Shown here: positions 44,997 through 53,786 of the stretch, in pieces
How positions within the stretch are numbered: the stretch's first letter is position 1
Layout: each line of letters begins with the position of its first letter
Assembly: GCA_963781285.1 (NCBI GenBank)
Contig: CAWAFI010000018.1
Location: forward strand, 1 to 64,000
Reading direction: 5' to 3'
DNA: 64,000 bases
Origin: CAIWHR01 sp963781285
Lineage (GTDB): Bacteria; Pseudomonadota; Gammaproteobacteria; Burkholderiales; Casimicrobiaceae
Notes under the pieces: generated by a model
The model's input: the letters and a program-made list of their open reading frames with translations, nothing else
Told to the model about the DNA's origin: nothing
Database searches by the model: none
Program-made: the position numbers and the translations under genes

Positions 44997-45126
44997 GGGA
45001 AAGGCGTCCCGAGCTGTCGCACGAGAATCTGCTGTTCGGCGGCTATACCTCGCGCCCGTCGCAAGAGTGCTTCAAGGGGTTCGGCCGGATCGCCGCCCGC
45101 GCCCGGTCTCACCGATGGAGATGCAC

Positions 45127-46209
45127 ATGCCCTCCTCGAACCGCCGGATCGGCATCATCGGCCTCGGCTTCGGTGCTCAGGTCTACATTCCCGCGTTCCG
45201 CTCGGAAGGATGGGAGGTCGCCGCGATCTGCAGCCGCAACCGCGACAAGGTCGACGCAGCAGCGCAAGCCGCGGGCATCCGCGACGTGCATACCAACCCG
45301 ATGGAGCTGATCGCGAGGAACGATATCGAGGCCGTCGCCATCGCAACGCCGCCGCGCGCGCATCATGAGCTCGCCATCGCGGCACTGCGGGCCGGCAAGC
45401 ACGTGCTCTGCGAAAAGCCCTTCGCGATCGACGCGAAGCAAGCGGCAGAAATGCGCGACGCAGCCGAGGACAGCGGCCGAACGGCGATGGTCGGACACGA
45501 ATTCCGCCATACGCCGCAGCGCGCTTACATCAAGCAGCTCCTCGACGACGACTACATCGGCCGGTTCCGGCTCTGCACGATCGAGCTCTTCCTCGATCGC
45601 TACGTGACGCGCGAGCCGCGGCCGCTCACGTGGATGGCGTACGAGTCCGAAGGCGGCGGCCTGCTGGGCGCGCTCGGCTCCCACTACATCGACGGACTGC
45701 GTCACTGGTTCGGCGAGGTCGTCTCGGTTGCCGGTCGGCTTGCGATCTTGCGACCGGACCTGATCGATCCGAGGACCAGCGCGATCGTCAAGGCGGATGC
45801 CGACGACACGTTCCAGTTCACGCTCGAATTCGAGAGCGGCGGCATCGCGACGATGATCGCGTCGTTTGGGACGACGCCGACGCGCGGCGCGAAGATTGTC
45901 GTAATGGGCGAGCGCGGGACGCTGATCGCCGAGCAGCCGGGCCCGAATCCGATGGAGAACGGCGTCGTCGCCGCAAGCCGCGACGGCGCACCGTTGCAGC
46001 CGCTGGTGACGCCGGCGAAATACACGCCGTTCACCGACGACCGCGATCACCGGCTGATGGCGTTCCGGCTGCTGGTGCGCGAATTCACGAACGGCATCGA
46101 GCAACGCACCTCACCGGCGCCGAACTTCGCCGACGGGTTGCGCTGCCAGGAAGTTCTCGACGCGGTGCGCGCGTCGTCGAAGTCCGGGCGAACCGTGAAG
46201 CTGCGCTGA
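45127..46209 (+). CDS. Gfo/Idh/MocA-family oxidoreductase
   Basis: About 360 residues. The N-terminal Rossmann domain reads IGIIGLGFGAQVYIPAFRSE and the family signature is AGKHVLCEKPFAIDAKQAAE (the EKP motif with catalytic Lys). EFRHTPQRAYIKQLLDDDYI and GGGLLGALGSHYIDGLRHWF form the start of the C-terminal domain with the HxxD/H catalytic region. Such enzymes use NAD(P) to oxidise or reduce sugars, polyols or related compounds. ATG 45127 with GGAG at 45117-45120 is preferred; ATG 45115 is also in frame. The next gene begins 29 bp downstream. Confidence 0.9.
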   Translation: MPSSNRRIGIIGLGFGAQVYIPAFRSEGWEVAAICSRNRDKVDAAAQAAGIRDVHTNPMELIARNDIEAVAIATPPRAHHELAIAALRAGKHVLCEKPFAIDAKQAAEMRDAAEDSGRTAMVGHEFRHTPQRAYIKQLLDDDYIGRFRLCTIELFLDRYVTREPRPLTWMAYESEGGGLLGALGSHYIDGLRHWFGEVVSVAGRLAILRPDLIDPRTSAIVKADADDTFQFTLEFESGGIATMIASFGTTPTRGAKIVVMGERGTLIAEQPGPNPMENGVVAASRDGAPLQPLVTPAKYTPFTDDRDHRLMAFRLLVREFTNGIEQRTSPAPNFADGLRCQEVLDAVRASSKSGRTVKLR

Positions 46210-46238
46210 AGAGTTGTCCAACCGCCGGGGAGTCTGCC

Positions 46239-47178
46239 ATGACGCACGTTGCGTGGCCCGCCCTGCCCTACGAGGCGTGGAAGGACACGTACGAAACGCT
46301 GCACAGGTGGATGCAGATCGTCGGCAAGATCCGGTTGGCCCGCATGCCGTGGCTCAACCACGCGTGGCAGGTGACGCTTTATCCGACCGCATCCGGCCTC
46401 ACGACCGGACGGATGCCGTACGGCGACGAAGCCTTCGAAATCGACTTCGACTTCGTCGCCCACGAGCTCAACGTGCGCACGAGCCGCGGCGATCATGGCG
46501 TGATCCAATTGGTGCCGATGTCGGTCTCGCAGTTCTACGCTTCGGTGATGGAAGCGCTGACGGCGCTGCGGATGCCGGTGTCCGTCTACGGCAAGCCCTG
46601 CGAAATCGAGAGTGAACTGCGCTTTGACGAGGACGACATCCACCTGATCGTACGATGCCGAGTACGCGACCCGCTGCTGGCGCATCGTGTGCTCGTCTTC
46701 CGACGTGCTCGGCCGCTTTCGATCGCACTACTACGGAAAGGCGAGCCCGGTTCACTTCTTCTGGGGAAGCTTCGACCTCGCCGTCACGCGATTTTCGGGC
46801 CGCGTCGCGCCTCCACACCCAGGGGGCGTCCCGAATCTTCCCGATCGAGTAACGCGCGACGCTTACTCGCATGAGGTGAGTAGCGCCGGCTTCTGGCCGG
46901 GAGGAGCGCTCGCACCGTATCCGCTGTTCTACAGCTACGCCTATCCGGAGCCGGGAGGTTTCGCCGATGCGAAGGTGCAGCCGTCGTCCGCAGGCTACGA
47001 CACGACGCTCCACGAATTCATTTTGCCGTACGACGACGTGCGGCGAGCCGACGAGCCCGAACAGACGCTTCTTGCGTTTCTGCAATCGACTTACGCGGCG
47101 GCGGCCGAACTGGGGGCATGGGACCGCAGCTCGCTCGAAGTGCCGCCTGACGCGCTACGCGCGGTCAATGGGGTGTGA
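46239..47178 (+). pseudogene. DUF5996 family protein, one frameshift
   Basis: A protein of ~312 residues of the DUF5996 family (unknown function). The first part has WPALPYEAWKDTYETLHRWM, GKIRLARMPWLNHAWQVTLY and FEIDFDFVAHELNVRTSRGD. After a one-base shift near 46645 the second frame continues with SYDAEYATRCWRIVCSS, GKASPVHFFWGSFDLAVTRF, SGRVAPPHPGG and EFILPYDDVRRADEPEQ. With the shift corrected, the protein is complete. It follows the Gfo/Idh/MocA gene and is probably in one transcript with it. The frameshift may be an error of the sequence. Confidence 0.8.
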
Positions 47179-47235
47179 CGTAGCAGGCGCACTGCGGACG
47201 TGTCGCTAGATCGGATACCATGCCGCTCGCGGCGC

Positions 47236-47712
47236 TCACACCTCGTCCGCCCAGTAGTCCAGGTGGTGGTCTGCGCGCGTCATGTGGCGCAGGCCGCCGC
47301 CGAAGGCGCCAATCTTCTTCGAATCAGGGTATTCGCAGACCTCCGCCGGCAACATGGTGCTGACGGACAGGTAGGCGAGCTCGGCGTCGGAGTCGTTGAC
47401 GATCTGGTGCGCGGTTTCCGGGCCGCCGGTCGGGCAGCAGATCACGTCGCCCGCGCGTATCTTCCTTGTCTCGTCGCCGTAGCGCAGCGTGCCTTTGCCC
47501 TTCACGATAAAGAACATCTCCTCTTCCCCGCGATGACTATGGAAAGGGCACGAGCGCTTTCCGGGCGGGACGACATCGTAGGAATAGCCGAGGTCCTTCG
47601 CTCCGAGGAGCGGCCCGATGCGCACGGCGTCGCACTCGAACTTATCGCCTTTCGCGAAATGCTCGAGTTTCAATTCGTCGATGTTGACGACTTTCGAATC
47701 GATCACGCTCAT
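47236..47712 (-). CDS. Cupin-domain protein
   Basis: A 158-residue single-cupin protein. Motif 1 is CPFHSHRGEEEMFFIVKGKG (metal-ligand His, His and Glu in HxH...E) and motif 2 lies around GPETAHQIVNDSDAELAYLS. The start ATG 47712 (MSVIDSKVVNI) is preferred over 47766. Cupins of this size bind a metal and act as small-molecule isomerases, dioxygenases or sensors. It is convergent with the DUF5996 gene. Confidence 0.85.
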   Translation of the reverse strand: MSVIDSKVVNIDELKLEHFAKGDKFECDAVRIGPLLGAKDLGYSYDVVPPGKRSCPFHSHRGEEEMFFIVKGKGTLRYGDETRKIRAGDVICCPTGGPETAHQIVNDSDAELAYLSVSTMLPAEVCEYPDSKKIGAFGGGLRHMTRADHHLDYWADEV

Positions 47713-48429
47713 CGGTCCATTTCTCCGCACACTATGGAGGATAAGAATTGCAACGCACAGCGCCATAGGGTCACTTTATCATGGGCTTACGCGTTCTCGC
47801 GGCACGCGACACGGACTATCTGCGCTTGGCAACGCGACCGGCTGGTCGCAGCGCGGCCGTCGCGACTCGCGGCCAGCCCGCGCCAACTTGCGAACGAGCC
47901 GCGTCGTTGGGCGCGGGCTTCGGATAGCCGGACGGTCGAGCGGGCCTGGACCGCGGCCAGTGGCGCCCACTTGTGCGAGCGGCGTCAGTTGGGGCGGGCC
48001 AAGTTACGCGTGCAATTGACCGACGTCGTTGTCGTATCGAGGCGCCGTGCCGGGCAGTCGGTGCCTCGCCCTCACATGTGGCGTGGGCGCCAGTCCACGT
48101 ACAATGCGGAAGACAATGCCCCCGGCGCGAAGGGGTGCGCGCCGAGGGCTCGGCACTAGCAACCCGGCGGGGAGGAGAACCCGCCGGTAACCGCAGCGCC
48201 AGCTATTCAAGGGCAAGCAAGGGATATGCCTGACGTGGCGGAATTGCTTTCGCTCGCCCAGAAGGCGTCGCAGTCTTGCTGTTCAAAGCACGGCGCAACG
48301 CGGCTGCGCACGCGATCTCGCGCCAACCCGGCAACGGCTCAACACCAGCACCCGGCAGGTATGCAGTCATCCATCCCGGGATGACTGGCTGCTACGCCGT
48401 CGCGGAAACCTGCGACTACCGAATCCTAC
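47713..48429. other. Intergenic stretch of ~720 bp with hairpins
   Basis: No convincing gene. Two hairpins stand next to each other: GCCGAG/CTCGGC (48141-48154) and CCGGCGGG/CCCGCCGG (48164-48187). A 52-codon open frame at 48226-48384 (MPDVAELLSLAQKASQSCC) has a poor ribosome binding site and is listed only as a possibility. Confidence 0.5.
48164..48187. terminator. Strong GC hairpin, possible terminator or RNA structure
   Basis: A perfect 8-bp stem CCGGCGGG/CCCGCCGG with an 8-base loop GAGGAGAA. There is no T run on either strand, so intrinsic termination is uncertain. It lies ~240 bp beyond the last gene of the small-peptide operon. Confidence 0.35.
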
Positions 48430-48696
48430 CTACCAATGGCCGGGGAGGGGAGTCCATGGATCGTTGGGCGTCGGATCTTCGACGCCGCTGAAGCAGTTTC
48501 CGATCGCGCAGGCCCGACATACGGCGCGGGGCCGTCCGCCGTTGCGAGCGCAGTTGTCGAGAATGTAATCGCAGTTGCCGCAAAAGGGGATTGCCGGAAC
48601 CACGAGGTTGCCTGGCGCACTGGCGGCCTGATTGTGGCGGTAGCGGCCGGCGCTCACGTACAGTGTTTCGGCGGCGGTGAATTGGGGAATGCGCAT
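48430..48696 (-). CDS. Small six-Cys protein with leader-like N-terminus (candidate precursor 2)
   Basis: An 88-residue protein starting MRIPQFTAAETLYVSAGRYR at 48696, with GAGGAG 8 bp upstream. The N-terminal ~35 residues are leader-like and share P-x-F-[NT]-A and a following Leu with the neighbouring protein at 48822-49109. The C-terminal half holds six Cys in pairs (FCGNC, DNC, VCRAC, GNC). It is the last gene of the operon with a PatG-like protease. It could be a ribosomally made peptide precursor or a small metal-binding protein; no homologue could be checked. Confidence 0.6.
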   Translation of the reverse strand: MRIPQFTAAETLYVSAGRYRHNQAASAPGNLVVPAIPFCGNCDYILDNCARNGGRPRAVCRACAIGNCFSGVEDPTPNDPWTPLPGHW

Positions 48697-48821
48697 GGCT
48701 GGAGTTCTCCTCAATCGCAATTGTGATTCGGCGATCGCTGGGTCCGCGCTTCGGCAGCGAGACTTCGGCGATCGAGCTCGTGCGTCGAATCAGCTGGCCG
48801 ACGCGACCACCTTTACATCCG

Positions 48822-49109
48822 TCAGAAATCACTGCTGATGACCGGATCCTCGCAGATGATCACCGGAGCCGTCAGGGTGCGAATGCATCGGCACTGCACC
48901 CAGGGCGGATGCCGGCGCGAGGTGCAGACGAACCGACGAAACATCGGGGACCACTGACAGCATCTTGTCGTCTGCTGAAATATGGTGGGTCCCAGCTGTG
49001 CCGGCGCGACGCCAATCGCGCCCGCGTTGCCGCCGAACCCGGCGATTCCACGGTAGACGCGCTCGTTTGCGCCGAGCGACGATTCCGCATTGAATCCAGG
49101 CATGTTCAT
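48822..49109 (-). CDS. Small six-Cys protein with leader-like N-terminus (candidate precursor 1)
   Basis: A 95-residue protein. A near-perfect Shine-Dalgarno AAGGAGGT (49115-49122) lies 5 bp before ATG 49109, which fixes the start at MNMPGFNAESSLGANERVYR. The N-terminus matches that of the downstream small gene (P-x-F-[NT]-A-x-x-x-L, then YR). A Gly-rich hinge (GIAGFGGNAGAIGVAPA) separates it from a C-terminal region with six Cys (TRCCQW, FVCTS, VQCRC, IICED). It starts 19 bp after the PatG-like gene, so coexpression is certain. Candidate substrate of the protease encoded in the same operon. Confidence 0.65.
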   Translation of the reverse strand: MNMPGFNAESSLGANERVYRGIAGFGGNAGAIGVAPAQLGPTIFQQTTRCCQWSPMFRRFVCTSRRHPPWVQCRCIRTLTAPVIICEDPVISSDF

Positions 49110-49128
49110 TACACACCTCCTTGCCGAT

Positions 49129-50055
49129 TCAGGCATAACGATCGTAGTAAGGCGACAGCTTGGTGACCAGGAACGGAAACTCCTCGGTCACGTCCACCCG
49201 CACACAGAACTTCTCGGTGAAGTCGGTGTTGCGGTTCGTGTATGCAAAGATGACTTCGATGACCTTTCGGGTCCCGCTCAATGAAGAAGGACGCATGTCC
49301 ACCCCGGTCAGCGAGAAGTCCCGGGCGAACTCCTCGGCGGTTTTGGCGTAGATGGCGGAATAACGCATCGCGAGGTAGTTCGCCGCGCGATGTTCATCCG
49401 TGGCCCCGGCGTTGTCGGTCATCTGCATGACCCGGTCGAACACGGCATCGGCCGCGGCGCGAAACTTCTTGGCATCGGCATCCTTCCCCTGCGGAATGGC
49501 CTTGATCAAGTACGCCCGATCGAACGAGTAAATCTGATCGAATGCAACGATGGGCACCATGAGCCCATTGCAATAATCGGGTGACGCAATCGGCCCGCGC
49601 ACGCCGATGACGACATCGAGGTCCATCGGGCTTGGCTGTGGACGGATGGCCTCGACCAGCAGGTCGAAATCGCCGGGGTCCCGCGGTTGCAGCAGGTAGG
49701 TCTCCAATCCCTGGACGGTGAACACCCAGCACATCTGGCGTGCCAGATAGCGGTTCTCCCGTTCCGACAACGCCTTGTGAAACGCCTCCTGATCGGTGTG
49801 GCCCGCCGTCTCCGCGCGGCCGATCGCTTGCGCGAATTCCTTTTCCACCGACAGCCGCGGAAACCGCGCTTCGACTCTGCCGATCGCATAGACGTAGTCA
49901 TCCGCCATCGACGCCGCGGCGTCACAGGTCGGACAGGGGGCCGGTTCGGTCGGCGGGGTCGCAGTCACGTCCTCCTGGCAAGGAGTAATCACGGACATCG
50001 CTCCCGCGCGTGCCGTTCCACCGATCGAATGCTCGAGCCTCGTTTCATGTGTCAT
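49129..50055 (-). CDS. PatG C-terminal-domain-like protein
   Basis: A 308-residue protein starting at ATG 50055 (GGAGGG upstream). From residue ~45 it follows the pattern I know from the C-terminal domain of the cyanobactin maturation protease PatG: YVYAIGRVEARFPRLSVEKE, NRYLARQMCWVFTVQGLETY, RDPGDFDLLVEAI, MDLDVVIGVRGPIASPDYCN, QMTDNAGATDEHRAANYLAM and VRVDVTEEFPFLVTKLSPYY. A CPTC pair lies near the N-terminus. In PatG the protease and this domain are one chain; here they are separate genes of one operon. The biochemical role of this domain is not established. It is not a protease itself. Confidence 0.8.
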   Translation of the reverse strand: MTHETRLEHSIGGTARAGAMSVITPCQEDVTATPPTEPAPCPTCDAAASMADDYVYAIGRVEARFPRLSVEKEFAQAIGRAETAGHTDQEAFHKALSERENRYLARQMCWVFTVQGLETYLLQPRDPGDFDLLVEAIRPQPSPMDLDVVIGVRGPIASPDYCNGLMVPIVAFDQIYSFDRAYLIKAIPQGKDADAKKFRAAADAVFDRVMQMTDNAGATDEHRAANYLAMRYSAIYAKTAEEFARDFSLTGVDMRPSSLSGTRKVIEVIFAYTNRNTDFTEKFCVRVDVTEEFPFLVTKLSPYYDRYA

Positions 50056-50093
50056 GTCTGCCCTCCGTTCACAGGCGATTCGGGGACGTCGCG

Positions 50094-50309
50094 CTATTTC
50101 GCGCGACTGCGCGTGAATGCAAGCCAGCGGTTCAGCGTTTCCGCGCGGCGCTGGCAGCCGCCGCATGGTCTGATTCCGAACTTCGCCGTGGCCCGCGAGA
50201 TGACGTCTCCGAGCCCGATTTCCTCGTCGACGAGGAATCCCGGAAGGCGCACCTTGTGTTGCGGACGGTCGGCGCTCTCTCGAAGTGCCTCGGTGTTGTC
50301 GGCGTTCAT
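50094..50309 (-). CDS. 71-residue CxGC peptide, unknown function
   Basis: A small protein of 71 residues that starts with a 4-bp overlap (ATGA) with the protease gene and ends 38 bp before the PatG-like gene. Its centre reads VRLPGFLVDEEIGLGDVISR and its end GIRPCGGCQRRAETLNRWLA. The LPGF motif recalls the N-termini of the two downstream six-Cys proteins. The CGGC pair could bind metal, form a disulfide or be a modification site. It is either a third precursor-like peptide or a small partner protein; I cannot decide. Confidence 0.7.
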   Translation of the reverse strand: MNADNTEALRESADRPQHKVRLPGFLVDEEIGLGDVISRATAKFGIRPCGGCQRRAETLNRWLAFTRSRAK

Positions 50310-51217
50310 GCCCGTGCCCTGTTGATCGGATCGGCGCGCATCAATCGATACGCTGCCCAGGCATCCAGCAGGGGCGGCACGATCGACTTTCGCCGCGCGG
50401 CGGAAGCCTGCGTGATGGAGTATTTGATCCGCGCTCCCGTCGCGGCAGGAAACTCCGACCAGAGCAGCGCAATCGCCCCGGTTACGAAGGGAGCAGCCAC
50501 ACTGGTACCTGTCAACGTCATCGGCTCGCCTTCGACGCCGAGGCTCGTCACCCTTGCGCCCGGTGCCCCCAGCCCCCGGCGGCCGATCGAGCTCCCAAGG
50601 TTGGAGTGTCGGAGTGGAATTCCCTGCAGGTCATAGGACACCACTGGAATCACCCACGGGTGACGGGTAATGGCTGAACTCCCGACGGTTCCTTCGTTCC
50701 CTGCCGCTGCGACGACGACGACATTGCGTTCGGCAGCACGATCCAAGGCCGCTTCCAGCTCACGCTCGCTCTTGGAAGAGGCCTCCTTGAGTGCCAGACT
50801 CAGATTGATCACGCGGGCACCCGCTTCGATGCATTCCGATATTGCGGCTGCCAACTCCTGTGGGGTCGAGCTCGGCGCATGCAAGTTGCGCGGATCCCGT
50901 TCGACAAATACCTGACGTACCAGCAAGGTGCAGTTGGGACAGATCGCCGGTGCCGAGGTTCCGCGCTTGGCAAAAAGAACGCCCGCGACGAACGTACCGT
51001 GCAAACAGGCAATGCTGCTGGTCCCCGTACAGGCATTCTTTATGCTTTCGTTGACCTCGCGAATGTTCGGAGCCAACTCCGCATGGTTCATGGCGACAGG
51101 CCCATCGATCAGCCCGACCATGACTTCGGTTCTGCCGAGGGTGAGGGCCATGAGCGGCGGGAGCTTGACCAAATCCAGCGGAGCCACCACGTACGCTCTC
51201 CATGCGACTTGGTACAT
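50306..51217 (-). CDS. S8 subtilisin-like protease, PatG/PatA-like, cytoplasmic
   Basis: A 303-residue subtilase with no signal peptide or pro-region. The catalytic triad is Asp38 (VGLIDGPVAMNH), His73 (CLHGTFVAG) and Ser239 (LTGTSVAAPF), with the oxyanion Asn174 in AAAGNEG. Together with a following PatG-C-like gene this resembles the protease part of cyanobactin maturation enzymes, which remove leaders or macrocyclise core peptides. Extra Cys residues (NACTG, SSIACLHG, ICPNCTLL) may bind metal or form a disulfide. It is the first gene of a five-gene operon. Its start is 41 bp from the divergent FAD enzyme. Confidence 0.88.
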   Translation of the reverse strand: MYQVAWRAYVVAPLDLVKLPPLMALTLGRTEVMVGLIDGPVAMNHAELAPNIREVNESIKNACTGTSSIACLHGTFVAGVLFAKRGTSAPAICPNCTLLVRQVFVERDPRNLHAPSSTPQELAAAISECIEAGARVINLSLALKEASSKSERELEAALDRAAERNVVVVAAAGNEGTVGSSAITRHPWVIPVVSYDLQGIPLRHSNLGSSIGRRGLGAPGARVTSLGVEGEPMTLTGTSVAAPFVTGAIALLWSEFPAATGARIKYSITQASAARRKSIVPPLLDAWAAYRLMRADPINRARA

Positions 51218-51258
51218 ACTTTACGCCTGTCCGAAATTTTTCTGCAAGTGAATATTCC

Positions 51259-52902
51259 ATGCCAGCGAAGCACTCGGTAGCGATCCTCGGCGGCGGCGTG
51301 GGCGGGCTCAGCGCGGCGCACGAACTGGCCGAACGCGGATTTGCGGTGACGGTGTACGAACGCAACGCCACGCTCGGCGGCAAAGCTCGCAGCCTGTCGA
51401 TTGCCGGCAGCGGCATCGGCGGACGCAACGACCTTCCCGGAGAGCACGGTTTCCGCTTCTTCCCGGGGTTCTACAAGCACATCACCGACACCATGGGTCG
51501 AATTCCCTTTGGCGCGCGCGGCGCCAACTGTCGCGACAACCTCGTCCAGGCGTCGCGCATCCTGCTTGCGCGCCAGGGCAAGGTCGATCCGGTCTGGGTC
51601 GCGCGATTCCCCGAAACCCTGGACGATTTCCGGACCGCCTTTCTCGCACTGTTCGACAATCTCGACATCCCGCATCACGAGGTGGCGTTCTTCGTCACGC
51701 GACTGTTGGCACTGGCGACGAGTTGCGAGGAGCGCTACCGCGAAGAGTACGAGCAGATCACATTCTGGGATTTCATCGCCGCCGACGCGAGGTCCGAGAA
51801 CTATCGCAAGTACCTCGGGCAGGGGATGACACGTTCGCTCGTCGCCATGCGCGCCGAGGAGAGCAGCACGCGCACCGTGGGGCGCATTCTGTTGCAGCTC
51901 TTCTACGGGATCCTGGTTCCGGGGCGCGTGTTCGATCGTTTGCTGAACGGGCCGACGAACGACGTATGGATCGATCCCTGGCTAAAGCACTTGACCGACC
52001 AGCTCGGCGTAACCGTGGTAACGAGCGCGACGGTGCGCTCGTTCAACCTGGCAGGCAACCGGATTCGCAGCGTCTCGGTCGAGCGCAACGGAGAACTCGA
52101 AGACGTGGCCGCGGATTTCCATGTCGCAGCGATGCCGGTCGAGATCATGCAGGGACTCGTAACGCCGGAGTTAATGCGTGCAGCACCTTCGCTGGCACGC
52201 ATCGGCGAGCTTCGCACGGAGTGGATGAACGGCATCCAGTTCTATCTCGCCACCGACCAACCGCTCACCGATGGACACGCGATCTACCTCGACTCGAACT
52301 GGGCGCTCACGTCGATCTCGCAGCGGCAATTCTGGCGCGGCTACGACTTGTCGGAGTACGGCGGCGGGCGCGTGGGAGGAATCCTATCGGTCGACATTTC
52401 CAACTGGACGACACCGGGAAACTTCAACGGAAAGCCGGCCATGACGGCGACATCACGGAAAGAAATCAAGGATGAAGTCTGGGCACAGTTGAAGGCGGCG
52501 CTCAATGCGCCCGGGCACGTGCAGCTCGAGGATGACAATGTGGTGGACTGGTTCCTCGATCCGGACATACAGTTCCCCAATCCGGGGACGGTGACGAACC
52601 TCGAGCCGCTGCTCATCAATCATGTCGGATCGCTGGCCGCTCGCCCGGAGGCGTACACGGAGGTCGGCAATCTGTTCCTGGCCGCCGATTACGTGCGTAC
52701 CCACACCGATCTTGCCACGATGGAAGCGGCGAACGAGGCAGCGAGGCGGGCTACGAACGCCATCCTGGCCGTGTCCGGGGTCACGGCGCCGCCGTGCGAT
52801 CTGTGGGAGTTCGACATTCCCATCGCGATGCGCAACGCCCAGTTGCTGGACCAGCTACGCTTCCGCATGGGACTGCCCAACCTGCTCCTCGCGCTTGGAT
52901 GA
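51259..52902 (+). CDS. FAD-dependent amine oxidase/phytoene-desaturase-like enzyme
   Basis: A 547-residue flavoprotein. The dinucleotide-binding motif SVAILGGGVGGLSAAHELAE and ATLGGKARSLSI mark the FAD domain; LPGEHGFRFFPGFYKHITDT and the C-terminal LFLAADYVRTHTDLATMEAA fit the hydroxysqualene-dehydroxylase/phytoene-desaturase superfamily (COG3349-like). The substrate is not apparent. The gene is divergent from the protease operon with only 41 bp between the starts, so shared control is likely. It might modify the peptides of that locus or be an unrelated neighbour. Confidence 0.85.
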   Translation: MPAKHSVAILGGGVGGLSAAHELAERGFAVTVYERNATLGGKARSLSIAGSGIGGRNDLPGEHGFRFFPGFYKHITDTMGRIPFGARGANCRDNLVQASRILLARQGKVDPVWVARFPETLDDFRTAFLALFDNLDIPHHEVAFFVTRLLALATSCEERYREEYEQITFWDFIAADARSENYRKYLGQGMTRSLVAMRAEESSTRTVGRILLQLFYGILVPGRVFDRLLNGPTNDVWIDPWLKHLTDQLGVTVVTSATVRSFNLAGNRIRSVSVERNGELEDVAADFHVAAMPVEIMQGLVTPELMRAAPSLARIGELRTEWMNGIQFYLATDQPLTDGHAIYLDSNWALTSISQRQFWRGYDLSEYGGGRVGGILSVDISNWTTPGNFNGKPAMTATSRKEIKDEVWAQLKAALNAPGHVQLEDDNVVDWFLDPDIQFPNPGTVTNLEPLLINHVGSLAARPEAYTEVGNLFLAADYVRTHTDLATMEAANEAARRATNAILAVSGVTAPPCDLWEFDIPIAMRNAQLLDQLRFRMGLPNLLLALG

Positions 52903-52934
52903 CGCGCGAACCAGCTGCCATCCTTCCAGCGCAC

Positions 52935-53101
52935 TTACTTTTCGTACGCTGACTTGGCCGAGGTCACGCAGGTGTCCCTTTCTGTGCCAGCCGTCGCGTC
53001 GCATTTGGCCAGCGCCACCTTGTATTGCGCGTCACGAGTGTCTTCGCGAACATCGGCTCGGGCATCGGCCAGGCAACGTGGACTCGCAACGGGCGATCGA
53101 T
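52935..53101 (-). pseudogene. C-terminal remnant of a small periplasmic Cys protein
   Basis: The frame encodes DTRDAQYKVALAKCDATAGT and ERDTCVTSAKSAYEK, the tail of a family of short Lys/Ala-rich exported proteins of proteobacteria with two Cys (general recollection). No signal peptide or usual N-terminus is present; the upstream sequence belongs to the decayed PRC-barrel gene. Probably a fragment. Confidence 0.45.
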
Positions 53102-53556
53102 TCACTTCCAATACGGTTTGCAACCGAAGTAGGCGTGGACCTCCGTCGCCCAGGTTGGGTCGGCCATTCGTGGCAATAGGTCTCCATCGAGACTTGGAGC
53201 GTCGATCAGTCGCTCAAGGTCGATATTGATGACGCAGCGCCGATACGCAGGATCTACGGTTACCGTGCTTCAGGGAATCGCGAACAATTGTCAACTCATC
53301 CCCAGAAAGCCTCCAACAGCCAAAAGGGCATAGGCAACGCGCCCGGAATGGATGTCGAGGACGAGTTCCTCGATCTCGCCCAGAACTTGCCGGCAACGTC
53401 GTACACACTGTCGCCGCAAAAGCTTGTTGTCCCCAGCAGAACGGCGTCGCGCTTGGACGCAGGTCGGTAGGCGCGCGGGAACATGCGCGGCGCCGGTCGC
53501 CGGTTGAGCGTTCCCACCAAGTGGTCATCACGTCTGAGCGAGCTTGCGCTTGCCAT
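53102..53556 (-). pseudogene. PRC-barrel domain protein, decayed
   Basis: The start MASASSLRRDDHLVGTLN and LLGTTSFCGDSVYDVAGK match the beginning of a PRC-barrel protein. After a one-base shift near 53386 the text continues LGEIEELVLDIHSGRVAYAL, LAVGGFLGM, then an in-frame TGA, QLFAIP, a second TGA, and finally MADPTWATEVHAYFGCKPYW. Two stop codons plus a frameshift show true decay rather than a single sequencing slip. PRC-barrels of this type are usually stress or photosynthesis-associated accessory proteins. Confidence 0.75.
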
Positions 53557-53786
53557 GGCATTCTCCCCAACGCTGAAACCGTACGCTGGCAATACCGGTT
53601 GTGCTTGTAGGTAAATTGGCAAAAACAACCCAGGGTATATTGCTCGCGGGGTACAGCCCAGTCTGTGCGATAGCGCACACAAGGGGCCAATCTGCAATGC
53701 AATCAGTCGCGAGCCACCCCAAGGGCGCCTGCCGGCCTTTGTGCGACACCGAACAAGAAAGCTGCCCGATGGTATAGACTATTTCC

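Noticed and set aside
48226..48384. A 52-codon plus-strand frame (MPDVAELLSLAQKASQSCC) as a further Cys peptide
   Set aside because: Weak ribosome binding site, no leader motif like the two minus-strand proteins, and opposite strand. The double Cys alone is not enough.
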